Shown here one piece after another: positions 1 to 5,280 of a stretch of DNA of 7,211 bases. Source of the DNA: an uncultured Ruminococcus sp. (lineage in GTDB: Bacteria > Bacillota > Clostridia > Oscillospirales > Acutalibacteraceae); contig CADCOF010000321.1 of NCBI GenBank assembly GCA_902802975.1, positions 1 through 7,211 of the forward strand, in the 5' to 3' direction. Numbering within the stretch: the first letter of the stretch is position 1; each line of letters starts with the position of its first letter. The notes beneath the pieces are model-generated. The model saw nothing but the letters and a program-made list of their open reading frames with translations, ran no database searches and was not told the DNA's origin. The position numbers were made by a program, and so were the translations under genes.

Positions 1-14
1 ATACACACAAAAAT

Positions 15-53
15 GCCCCAAATCCTCGATTTTACGAGATTTGAGGCTTTTGA
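15..53 (+). terminator. Hairpin terminator upstream of spoIIGA, possibly bidirectional
   Basis: An imperfect stem-loop has arms 15-28 and 35-47: GCC/GGC, one C-A mismatch, CAAAT/ATTTG, a bulged C, then CTCG/CGAG around a 6-nt ATTTTA loop. On the + strand it is followed by TTTTGATTTCTT, and on the - strand by a T5 run at 9-13. This fits an intrinsic terminator for a gene upstream of the window, perhaps working both ways. No coding sequence can be placed in the first 200 bases. Confidence 0.6.
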
Positions 54-156
54 TTTCTTAGAGTTTTCTCCGATTTTTATCTTAGGTTAGAGTGTGAATA
101 GTAACTAGAATATCGATAATTGTTATTTTACGCAAACAACCGAATACAACATTTTT

Positions 157-194
157 TTCCTTTCCGAATGATTATAATATTATTTGGAAAGGAG
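157..194 (+). repeat. Long inverted repeat around the TATAAT and Shine-Dalgarno of spoIIGA
   Basis: The core arms are CCTTTCC (159-165) and GGAAAGG (186-192). Inward, 166-172 pairs with 179-185, with G-T wobbles at 166/185 and 170/181, leaving TATAAT (173-178) as a six-base loop. Outward, the T-run 152-158 can pair with 193-199, mostly by G-T wobble. The right arm contains the Shine-Dalgarno region AAAGGAGGGG. If an mRNA began upstream of about 152, this fold would bury the ribosome binding site. If it begins just after the TATAAT, only the right arm is transcribed and the structure matters only as DNA. Confidence 0.55.
173..178 (+). promoter_or_regulatory. Candidate -10 element of the spoIIGA-sigE operon
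   Basis: A perfect TATAAT lies 25 bp before the spoIIGA ATG, implying a start near 185 and a short leader. No TTGACA-like -35 is seen at 16-18 bp. That is notable because the B. subtilis spoIIG promoter is a Spo0A-activated sigma-A promoter with poor -35 spacing. Two CCGAAT motifs (140-145 and 164-169) share only the CGAA core of the Spo0A box TGTCGAA, so a 0A box is suggested but not shown. Confidence 0.4.
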
Positions 195-202
195 GGGAAA
201 AT

Positions 203-1045
203 ATGCGCGTGATATATATAGACGTATTGTTATGCATCAATTTAGTGATAAACTTTCTGCTGTTGTCTGCATCGGCGTATTACCTTCACGAAGATCCCTG
301 TGTACTGCGGCTGATAGCGGGCGCGGCTGTAGGTGCAGTGGGTTCGTTGGTGATATTACTGCCGGTTATGCCGTTTGTGGTAAATATGGCTATAAAAGCC
401 GCAATCGGTGCGCTCACGGTTTATGCTGCGTTCGAAAAAAGACCTATACGGCAGTTCATCAAAGTATTTGCCGTATTTCTGGCAGCTACGTTTTTCTTTG
501 GAGGCGCAGTTACGGTAATGTGGTTCATATTCACTCCGCGGTCATTGGTCATAAAAAACAGTGTTGTATATTTGTCTGTATCTCCACTCATTCTTGTGCT
601 GTTATCAATACTGTGTTATTTTGTATTTCGTTTGATTTACGCCATATCCGGTCAGGCTAAAATCAAGCAGGAGATGTGCATACTGACCGTTACAACAAAC
701 GCAGGGATACTTCGAACAGCAGCGAAAATAGACACCGGTAACTCACTCAAAGAGCCGTTTTCACAGTGTCCTGTTATCGTAATGACAAGACGATCGGCAG
801 AGGCAATTACACCCGATCAGCTAAAAGAATACGAAACGGTTACAACCCTCACATATAGGGAAAATATATCGGGCGTAAGGTTTGTGCCGTTCACAGCAGT
901 AGGCGGGCGAGGAATACTTCCGTGTTTTCTCGCCAAAGAGGTTCGTATAAATGATCGCCTATGCAACGAAATAGTATATATAGCATTGTGTGCAAATGAT
1001 AGTTTGGGGGAATATAAAGCATTGGTACCGTCAATTCTATGCTGA
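203..1045 (+). CDS. spoIIGA: SpoIIGA, sporulation sigma-E factor processing peptidase
   Basis: This is the membrane-embedded aspartic protease that removes the pro-sequence of sigma-E in the mother cell after asymmetric division. The product is 280 aa (B. subtilis SpoIIGA is about 309). The N-terminal half, residues 1-148, is a run of hydrophobic segments consistent with about five membrane spans. The C-terminal half is a soluble protease domain with the family motif IDTGNSL, catalytic Asp at 177, and a later FTAVGG segment at 230-235. The start is supported by GGAGGGG ending 6 bases before the ATG and by the typical opening MRVIYIDV. The gene stands 51 bp upstream of its substrate gene sigE in the same direction, the arrangement known from Bacillus and Clostridium. 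The membrane-span count is inferred by eye. Confidence 0.95.
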   Translation: MRVIYIDVLLCINLVINFLLLSASAYYLHEDPCVLRLIAGAAVGAVGSLVILLPVMPFVVNMAIKAAIGALTVYAAFEKRPIRQFIKVFAVFLAATFFFGGAVTVMWFIFTPRSLVIKNSVVYLSVSPLILVLLSILCYFVFRLIYAISGQAKIKQEMCILTVTTNAGILRTAAKIDTGNSLKEPFSQCPVIVMTRRSAEAITPDQLKEYETVTTLTYRENISGVRFVPFTAVGGRGILPCFLAKEVRINDRLCNEIVYIALCANDSLGEYKALVPSILC

Positions 1046-1073
1046 GTTTTCGTTAACTGCTTGGTGCATTTTA

Positions 1074-1087
1074 CCTTTCGAAAGGAT
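1074..1087 (+). promoter_or_regulatory. sigE ribosome binding site inside a 12-bp palindrome
   Basis: CCTTTCGAAAGG (1074-1085) is a perfect palindrome whose right half is the sigE Shine-Dalgarno AAAGGAT (1081-1087), about 10 bases before the ATG at 1097. In RNA it could form a small CCUU/AAGG stem with a UCGA loop. This ribosome binding site fixes the sigE start at 1097. The in-frame ATG at 1061 has no such site before it and would add 12 residues not expected in the family. Confidence 0.55.
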
Positions 1088-1096
1088 GGTAGTATT

Positions 1097-1816
1097 ATGA
1101 AAAAAATCATTTCTTCAATACGAGCATTGCTTCTCACAATAAGTTCGGGACTGTCGGAAGAAGGCATTTTTTATATCAATGGTCCGGAAACTCTCCCTCC
1201 ACCGCTCAGCCGTGACGCAGAACAGAAGATAATGAACGAACTCAGCGAAGAAGGCGACAAATCACAGCTTCGTGAACGGCTTATCACTCACAATTTAAGG
1301 CTCGTAGTCTATATTGCAAAAAAATTTGAATCTGCCGGTGCGTCTATAGAGGATTTGATCTCTATAGGTACAATCGGGCTGATCAAAGCAGTAAACACAT
1401 TTCGTCCCGAAAAAAACATTAAGCTTGCAACATATGCCTCACGCTGTATTGAAAATGAAATACTGATGTTTTTGAGAAAAAGCTCGCAGCTAAAAAATGA
1501 AGTGTCTATAGACGAACCGCTGAACGTTGACTGGGACGGAAACGAATTGCTGTTGAGTGATATTTTAGGCAGTGACGCAGACAGCGTCAACGCACAGATG
1601 GAACAACAGGCGGAATGGGGCGAATTGAGACGAGCTGTAAATCGACTTGCGCCGCGTGAAAAAGAAATTATGGAACTGCGTTTTGGACTTAACGGCAAAA
1701 CTGCGCACACTCAAAAGCAGGCTGCTGACATTCTCGGAATATCGCAGTCTTATATATCGAGACTTGAAAAAAAGATAATTTTAAAACTTCGCTCCGCTAT
1801 GGAACTTATCAGTTAG
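1097..1816 (+). CDS. sigE: Pro-sigma-E, RNA polymerase sigma factor of the early mother cell
   Basis: This sigma-70 family factor directs early mother-cell transcription during sporulation and is made as an inactive precursor. From the ATG at 1097 it is 239 aa, matching the B. subtilis protein in length. Residues 1 to about 25 form the pro-sequence. The processing site aligns around [15 protein letters not shown] (23-37), where SpoIIGA is expected to cut near F25/Y26. Region 2 covers about 55-130 with the signature [31 protein letters not shown] and [30 protein letters not shown] (144-158) is the conserved linker. Region 4 (about 175-235) holds [12 protein letters not shown] and the helix-turn-helix ending [14 protein letters not shown]. 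It probably shares the spoIIGA transcript. Its last 4 bases overlap the convergent exonuclease gene, and no terminator is seen after it. Confidence 0.96.
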   Translation: MKKIISSIRALLLTISSGLSEEGIFYINGPETLPPPLSRDAEQKIMNELSEEGDKSQLRERLITHNLRLVVYIAKKFESAGASIEDLISIGTIGLIKAVNTFRPEKNIKLATYASRCIENEILMFLRKSSQLKNEVSIDEPLNVDWDGNELLLSDILGSDADSVNAQMEQQAEWGELRRAVNRLAPREKEIMELRFGLNGKTAHTQKQAADILGISQSYISRLEKKIILKLRSAMELIS

Positions 1817-2343
1817 ACAAAAGAATATTTACTGATACAGCTATTAATGTCATATTCGCTTTTTATGTATCGGAGCAAAATCTCAGCACAGGCACGGCTG
1901 TCGCTGTCTGCGTGGTGGTGATCCAAATCTATACCATAATATTCACACAGTTCATTCAGCTTGTGCCCCTGATTTGGCAAAAATTTTTTCCCCAAACGAA
2001 CAGTGCAAAGATAATCCACAGTAGGTTTCCATGTAATATCGTAATCATCCAGACAGGAACGCAGCACACGAAGATCAAAAGACGCGTTGTGCGCTACCAA
2101 AACACCTTTTGACATAATAGGTTCGATTTTTTTCCATAGCAGAGGGAATGTTGGCGCGCCACGAACTGCTGCACTGTCTATGCCTGTGAGCTTTGTGTTA
2201 AAATAGTCAAAATTTGTTTCCGGATTCACAAGACTGTATAATTCTTCTTTAACTTTTTCGTTTTCCAAAACTGTTATCCCAATCGCGCTCATTCTTCTAT
2301 TGGCGCGATTTGGGGTTTCAACGTCAAAAATAACATACCTCAT
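1813..2343 (-). CDS. DnaQ-like 3'-5' exonuclease (DEDDh family)
   Basis: The 176-aa protein is essentially one exonuclease domain, like the proofreading epsilon subunit of DNA polymerase III and the exonuclease domain of PolC. Exo I is FDVET with D7 and E9. Exo II is [12 protein letters not shown] with D90. Exo III is HHADSDSRA with H143 and D148, giving all five DEDDh metal and catalytic residues. No polymerase, BRCT or helicase domain is attached, so this is a stand-alone nuclease. Its substrate could be DNA or RNA (RNase T-like enzymes share the fold). It starts 14 bp after the rnz stop on the same strand, so the two are probably co-transcribed. The Shine-Dalgarno is weak (GAAAAGTGTG), suggesting coupling to rnz translation. 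The 3' end overlaps sigE by 4 bp. Confidence 0.88.
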   Translation of the reverse strand: MRYVIFDVETPNRANRRMSAIGITVLENEKVKEELYSLVNPETNFDYFNTKLTGIDSAAVRGAPTFPLLWKKIEPIMSKGVLVAHNASFDLRVLRSCLDDYDITWKPTVDYLCTVRLGKKFLPNQGHKLNELCEYYGIDLDHHHADSDSRACAEILLRYIKSEYDINSCISKYSFV

Positions 2344-2357
2344 ATTATCACACTTTT

Positions 2358-3269
2358 CTATTGATCTGTAAATCGGAGCGTCTTAAACTCCATGTCACTT
2401 GGAATCAAACTGTTTTGAAACATGTTCGCCAAATAATTTTTGTATTCCTGTGGTTTTGCAAGTGACGGACTAAAATGCGTGAGCCAAAGTTCGTGTACGT
2501 AGGCTTTTTGTGCTAATTTGACAGCCTCAAAAAACATCATATGACGTTTCTCCACTGCCATATCGTATTTTTCCTCATCGGCATACATTCCTTCGCATAT
2601 AAGCAGATCAGAATGTGCCGCCAGTTTTGCAAGCATTTCCGTTGGTCTCGTATCTGTACAATACGTTAATTTTATCCCTTTGCGAGGCGCGCCCATTACC
2701 ATATCGGAAGTGATTACTCTGCCGTTTGAAGTAACGCTCTCCCCTTTTTGCAGCGTTTTCCATAATCTAATGTCAACGCCCAATGCTGATGCCGCCTCAG
2801 GATTAAATTTTCCGCTTCGTGTAAGCGTGAACGAATACGCATAGCATGTAACACTGTGATTGGCCAACTGTGCGTCAATAATCAAATCTCCAAATTTAAA
2901 TTGCTTGTGATCTTCAATAATTTCTATTATCTTTATCGAAAAAGGCATTGATGGAGCGGTTACACATAAACACTCTATAATATGTTCTGCACCCATAGGC
3001 GCAATTATTGTCACAGGCTCGGTGCGATCGCATTTTGCCATAGAAAGTAACAGTCCGGGCAGACCGTTGATATGATCTGCGTGAAAATGAGTTATCATGA
3101 TAACATCTATATCATGAAGACTGATATTGCTTTTTCGTATTTGCACCTGAGTTCCTTCTCCGCAATCCACCAAAAAGCAGCGTCCGCTGTACCTAAACAG
3201 CAGCGACGTAAGCGCGCGTCCCGGAAGTGGCATTGTGCCGCCTGTTCCCAAAAGACACAAGTCTATCAT
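2358..3269 (-). CDS. rnz: Ribonuclease Z, tRNA 3' processing endonuclease
   Basis: This zinc-dependent metallo-beta-lactamase-fold endonuclease cuts tRNA precursors just after the discriminator base when no CCA is encoded. The product is 303 aa (B. subtilis RNase Z is 307). It begins with the strand motif LCLLGTGGTMPLPGR and has the metal-binding signature THFHADH (H61, H63, D65, H66). Further probable ligands or catalytic residues are H138 in NHSV, D206 in CTDTRP, H243 and H265 in LTHFS. The insertion around 140-200 corresponds to the usual exosite region. The start at 3269 is chosen because GAGGAGG (3279-3285) precedes it at ideal spacing; an upstream in-frame ATG at 3287 would translate the ribosome binding site itself. 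It follows three CCA-less tRNA genes on the same strand, its expected type of substrate. Confidence 0.93.
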   Translation of the reverse strand: MIDLCLLGTGGTMPLPGRALTSLLFRYSGRCFLVDCGEGTQVQIRKSNISLHDIDVIMITHFHADHINGLPGLLLSMAKCDRTEPVTIIAPMGAEHIIECLCVTAPSMPFSIKIIEIIEDHKQFKFGDLIIDAQLANHSVTCYAYSFTLTRSGKFNPEAASALGVDIRLWKTLQKGESVTSNGRVITSDMVMGAPRKGIKLTYCTDTRPTEMLAKLAAHSDLLICEGMYADEEKYDMAVEKRHMMFFEAVKLAQKAYVHELWLTHFSPSLAKPQEYKNYLANMFQNSLIPSDMEFKTLRFTDQ

Positions 3270-3278
3270 AAAAAAGAA

Positions 3279-3285
3279 CCTCCTC
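3279..3285 (-). promoter_or_regulatory. rnz ribosome binding site
   Basis: GAGGAGG on the - strand lies 9 bases before ATG ATA GAC. It decides the start of rnz at 3269. It begins only 4 bases after the T-run of the upstream terminator hairpin. Confidence 0.85.
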
Positions 3286-3289
3286 AAAC

Positions 3290-3318
3290 AAAAAAGCCCG
3301 ATGCATTAAACATCGGAC
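3290..3318 (-). terminator. Intrinsic terminator between tRNA-Gln and rnz
   Basis: On the - strand GTCCGATG pairs with CATCGGGC (8 bp, one G-T) around the loop TTTAATG, followed by T6. The stem is 3296-3303 with 3311-3318, and the T-run is 3290-3295. It starts 8 bases after the tRNA-Gln 3' end and finishes 4 bases before the rnz ribosome binding site, so it is either a leaky terminator or an attenuator for rnz. Confidence 0.85.
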
Positions 3319-3326
3319 TTGATTTA

Positions 3327-3398
3327 CTGGGCCGGCGGGATTCGAACCCACGAATGACGGAGTCAAAGTCCGTTGCCTTACCGCTTGGCGACGGCCCA
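3327..3398 (-). tRNA. tRNA-Gln (anticodon TTG)
   Basis: A complete cloverleaf can be folded. The acceptor is TGGGCCG/CGGCCCA with the U1-A72 pair typical of glutamine tRNA. The D arm is GCCAAGCGGTAAGGC, the anticodon arm is ACGGA-CTTTGAC-TCCGT with anticodon TTG, and the T arm is GTGGG-TTCGAAT-CCCGC. The discriminator is G at 3327. The next bases are TAAATC, so CCA is not encoded and must be added after RNase Z trimming. Confidence 0.96.
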
Positions 3399-3405
3399 AA
3401 ATAAT

Positions 3406-3440
3406 AAAAAAACAAGCTGTTATAATAAATATAACAGCCT
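3406..3440 (-). terminator. Intrinsic terminator between tRNA-Lys and tRNA-Gln
   Basis: On the - strand AGGCTGTTAT pairs with ATAACAGCTT (core GCTGTTAT/ATAACAGC, 3416-3423 with 3431-3438) around ATTTATT, followed by G and T7 (3406-3412). The stem is AT-rich, so efficiency may be partial. It starts 4 bases after the tRNA-Lys 3' end, and its T-run ends 7 bases before the tRNA-Gln 5' end. Confidence 0.75.
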
Positions 3441-3444
3441 AAAA

Positions 3445-3517
3445 TGACCCATCGGGGATTCGAACCCCGGACACCTTGATTAAAAGTCAAGTGCTCTGCC
3501 AACTGAGCTAATGGATC
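3445..3517 (-). tRNA. tRNA-Lys (anticodon TTT)
   Basis: The cloverleaf is complete. The acceptor is GATCCAT/ATGGGTC with one U-G pair. The D arm is AGCTCAGTTGGCAGAGC, the anticodon loop CTTTTAA gives anticodon TTT, and the T arm is CCGGG-GTTCGAAT-CCCCG in the usual register. The discriminator is A at 3445, followed by TTTTAGG, so no CCA is encoded. It lies 5 bp after tRNA-His and must share its transcript. Confidence 0.97.
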
Positions 3518-3522
3518 ATAAG

Positions 3523-3597
3523 GGTGGATAATCGGATTCGAACCGATGGTCTCTGGTGCCACAAACCAGCGCTTTAACCAGCTAAGCTATACCCACC
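3523..3597 (-). tRNA. tRNA-His (anticodon GTG)
   Basis: The anticodon arm is CTGGT-TTGTGGC-ACCAG with anticodon GTG. The acceptor shows the histidine-specific extra G at -1 (3597) opposite C73 (3523), the identity pair for histidyl-tRNA synthetase. The T arm ATCGG-TTCGAAT-CCGAT is intact. No CCA follows C73. It is the first gene behind the strong promoter at 3648-3676, with a leader of about 44 bases. Confidence 0.97.
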
Positions 3598-3647
3598 ATG
3601 TCATCAAAACTCCAGTGTTTTTACTGCTGTTTTTTGACTGCTAGACT

Positions 3648-3698
3648 ATTATACTATTATTTGCTTCTTTTGTCAAGTGCTTTTTTTATTTTTTTTCA
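3648..3698 (-). promoter_or_regulatory. Consensus sigma-A promoter with UP-like A-tracts for the tRNA-rnz operon
   Basis: On the - strand TTGACA (3671-3676) and TATAAT (3648-3653) are both perfect and separated by exactly 17 bp. Directly upstream of the -35 are two A-tracts (3681-3687 and 3690-3696), resembling the UP element of strong stable-RNA promoters. The predicted start is near 3641. This is the only convincing promoter for the tRNA genes, rnz and the exonuclease. Confidence 0.92.
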
Positions 3699-3793
3699 GA
3701 AAAATGTATTTTGTTACTATTGTCAAAAATATATCAACATAAATAAAACACATTATCAAGATATGAAATATAAGCCAGTGTGGATAACATATG

Positions 3794-3823
3794 AAAAATG
3801 ACTTGATATTTTGGGTACCAAGT
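3794..3823 (-). terminator. Intrinsic terminator of the serine hydrolase gene
   Basis: On the - strand ACTTGGTA pairs with TATCAAGT (8 bp, one G-T wobble) around CCCAAAA, followed by CA and T5. The stem is 3801-3808 with 3816-3823. It lies 15 bases after the stop codon and separates this gene from the tRNA promoter. The stem is AT-rich, so termination may be incomplete. Confidence 0.65.
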
Positions 3824-3837
3824 TATTTTGTCATAAT

Positions 3838-5109
3838 TTATTTGTTTTTTACTTCATTAAGAAGTGGAAGATATACTCCCAGTGCTATCTGATTCAGTTG
3901 ATCGTAAAACGCGATATTAGTTAAAATGACAAGTTTTGTATCGGTTCTGTAATCAGCGTATACTTGTGATGAATAAGCATAAGTACGCCCGCTGTGATGC
4001 CATACATTATCTGAGGTGTTCCAGCCGTAATTATAGCACATTAGCGATTTCTCAATGGTTTTTCTGTCGCCTGAAGTAAACAGTTCATTTGAAGTGACAA
4101 TGTTCAGCCATTTGTTTATATCTTCTACAGTTGAAGCAACTGAACCGGCAGAAAACAGATACGGATAATCTCCCTCTGCAGTAAGCTCTTTTGTATCCTT
4201 ATCACTGACGTACTTCATTTCGTTATTGGAATAACCTGTACAAGTGTCCTTTCCGTCGCCAACAAAATATGTATTTTTCATATCGGCAAGCTTAAAGAAG
4301 TGATTTTTCAAATAATCCCGATATGACTCGCCTGATACTTGTTCAATGATCATGCCAAGCAAATAATATGCCGAATTTGAATAACTATATGTAGTACCTG
4401 CGTCAACATATACGCCGCCTTCAAATATAGTTTTTACAATAAAATTCTTAGCGTCCTTTTCGGACTTTCCTGCAGCCTTGACATAAGCTTTAAGGACATC
4501 TTCATTGCCCTCAATCAACGACATATAGTCGTACAAACCCTCGGTCATTTCAAGCAAATGCTCGACAGTTATCCTTTTTGTAAAATCATATTTTGAATAC
4601 TCGGGAAAATATTTATCGATCGTATCCGTTGTTTTTAGTTTTCCTTGAGCCGCAAGCTGAAGAATAGCGGTTCCGGTGAATTGTTTTGTGACGGAACCGA
4701 TCTGATACACAGTATCATTCTGATTTACATTGTTCTTCACACCTGTCTTACCATACGACTTCTCAAAAATTATCTTGTCTCCCGATGACAGCAGAACCGT
4801 TCCGGAAAACTCGGGATACTGAGCAATTGTATCTTCGGCATTTTTTACTATGTTCTTTATTCTTGCGTCACTCAATGGGCAAGTTGAATGACCGTTGGCA
4901 GACGTGTCTACATTAATTGTTCCAGCTTCATTATTATCGGATGTGTCCAATTCAAACACAATCTCATCATCGTCGACCGGTTGCTCCGACTCTGTGTCCT
5001 CTGATTCTGTGTAATACTCAAAAAATGGCAGGTCAGACAACGCACACCCACTCATAAGCATAGACAACACAATTGAGAAAGAAATGGACAATGCAATAAA
5101 TTTTTTCAT
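3838..5109 (-). CDS. Lipoprotein serine hydrolase, class C beta-lactamase / PBP4* fold
   Basis: The 423-aa product begins with a lipoprotein signal (MKKF, hydrophobic stretch, then MSGC with lipid-acceptor Cys22), so it should be anchored to the outer face of the membrane. Residues about 32-70 are an acidic low-complexity linker. The catalytic domain (about 80-415) has the serine hydrolase signature SVTK (nucleophile S139, K142), the YSN motif (Y243, N245) and a third motif HSG (372-374), which replaces KTG as in class C-like peptidases and esterases. The segment usually HTSGLxDY reads MTEGLYDY. Reactions in this family include D-Ala peptidase, esterase and beta-lactamase activity; resistance to beta-lactams cannot be inferred. 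The start is backed by AAAGGATAGG upstream. It has its own promoter at 5218-5246. Confidence 0.85.
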   Translation of the reverse strand: MKKFIALSISFSIVLSMLMSGCALSDLPFFEYYTESEDTESEQPVDDDEIVFELDTSDNNEAGTINVDTSANGHSTCPLSDARIKNIVKNAEDTIAQYPEFSGTVLLSSGDKIIFEKSYGKTGVKNNVNQNDTVYQIGSVTKQFTGTAILQLAAQGKLKTTDTIDKYFPEYSKYDFTKRITVEHLLEMTEGLYDYMSLIEGNEDVLKAYVKAAGKSEKDAKNFIVKTIFEGGVYVDAGTTYSYSNSAYYLLGMIIEQVSGESYRDYLKNHFFKLADMKNTYFVGDGKDTCTGYSNNEMKYVSDKDTKELTAEGDYPYLFSAGSVASTVEDINKWLNIVTSNELFTSGDRKTIEKSLMCYNYGWNTSDNVWHHSGRTYAYSSQVYADYRTDTKLVILTNIAFYDQLNQIALGVYLPLLNEVKNK

Positions 5110-5217
5110 GTTTCAACCTATCCTTTTTGTAATTTGGTATTTTTATACGCATCGCAATAAATTTAAAACAATTAATATTTATAAAGAATTATATATTGCC
5201 TTAAATCGCACACGTAT

Positions 5218-5246
5218 ATTGTAGCAAACTTTTTTGGATTAGTCAA
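5218..5246 (-). promoter_or_regulatory. Sigma-A promoter of the serine hydrolase gene
   Basis: On the - strand TTGACT (5241-5246) and TACAAT (5218-5223) are separated by 17 bp. A TGC before the -10 gives an extended -10 (TGnTACAAT). The predicted start near 5211 leaves a leader of about 100 AT-rich bases before the ATG at 5109. No known riboswitch fold was recognised in the leader. Confidence 0.85.
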
Positions 5247-5250
5247 CATA

Positions 5251-5280
5251 ATACTACAAAATATTACAAATTATTACAAA
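5251..5280 (-). repeat. Three 10-bp direct repeats upstream of the hydrolase promoter
   Basis: Three consecutive decamers on the + strand read ATACTACAAA, ATATTACAAA and TTATTACAAA (consensus WTAYTACAAA). They end 4 bp from the -35 at 5246, exactly one helical turn apart. The rightmost copy includes the stop codon of the GH13 gene. The spacing is that expected of a direct-repeat activator site; (C/T)TACA with 5-bp gaps resembles PhoP/OmpR-type boxes. An AT-rich UP element is the alternative. Confidence 0.6.

Noticed and set aside
84..111. Sigma-H type promoter (AGGTTAG ... GAAT)
   Set aside because: The spacing is off and the -35 part matches poorly.
139..169. Spo0A boxes before spoIIGA
   Set aside because: Only the CGAA core of TGTCGAA matches at either CCGAAT site. 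This is too weak to annotate without alignment to relatives.
184..660. 158-codon open frame on the + strand
   Set aside because: It overlaps spoIIGA in another frame and has a basic, cysteine-rich composition with no recognisable domain.
1061..1096. Earlier start for sigE at 1061
   Set aside because: No ribosome binding site precedes it. The ATG at 1097 has AAAGGAT at good spacing and gives 239 aa, the family length.
1807..1837. Inverted repeat TATCAGT / ACTGATA as a terminator at the sigE-exonuclease junction
   Set aside because: The arms are only 7 bp with a 17-base gap and no T-run on either side. It may be chance.
3270..3287. Earlier start for rnz at 3287
   Set aside because: Its second and third codons are the AGGAGG of the real ribosome binding site, and the family sequence begins at MIDLCLLG.
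3193..3562. Small open frames across the tRNA genes
   Set aside because: They are read through tRNA sequence (typical GSNP- and GFES-type peptides) and are not genes.
3721..3726. Second TTGACA on the - strand upstream of the tRNA promoter
   Set aside because: No -10 element lies at 15-19 bp from it.
5145..5217. Stem ATACGTGT / ATGCGTAT flanking the hydrolase leader
   Set aside because: One arm lies mostly upstream of the predicted transcription start, so the RNA could not form it. Mismatches follow the 8-bp stem.
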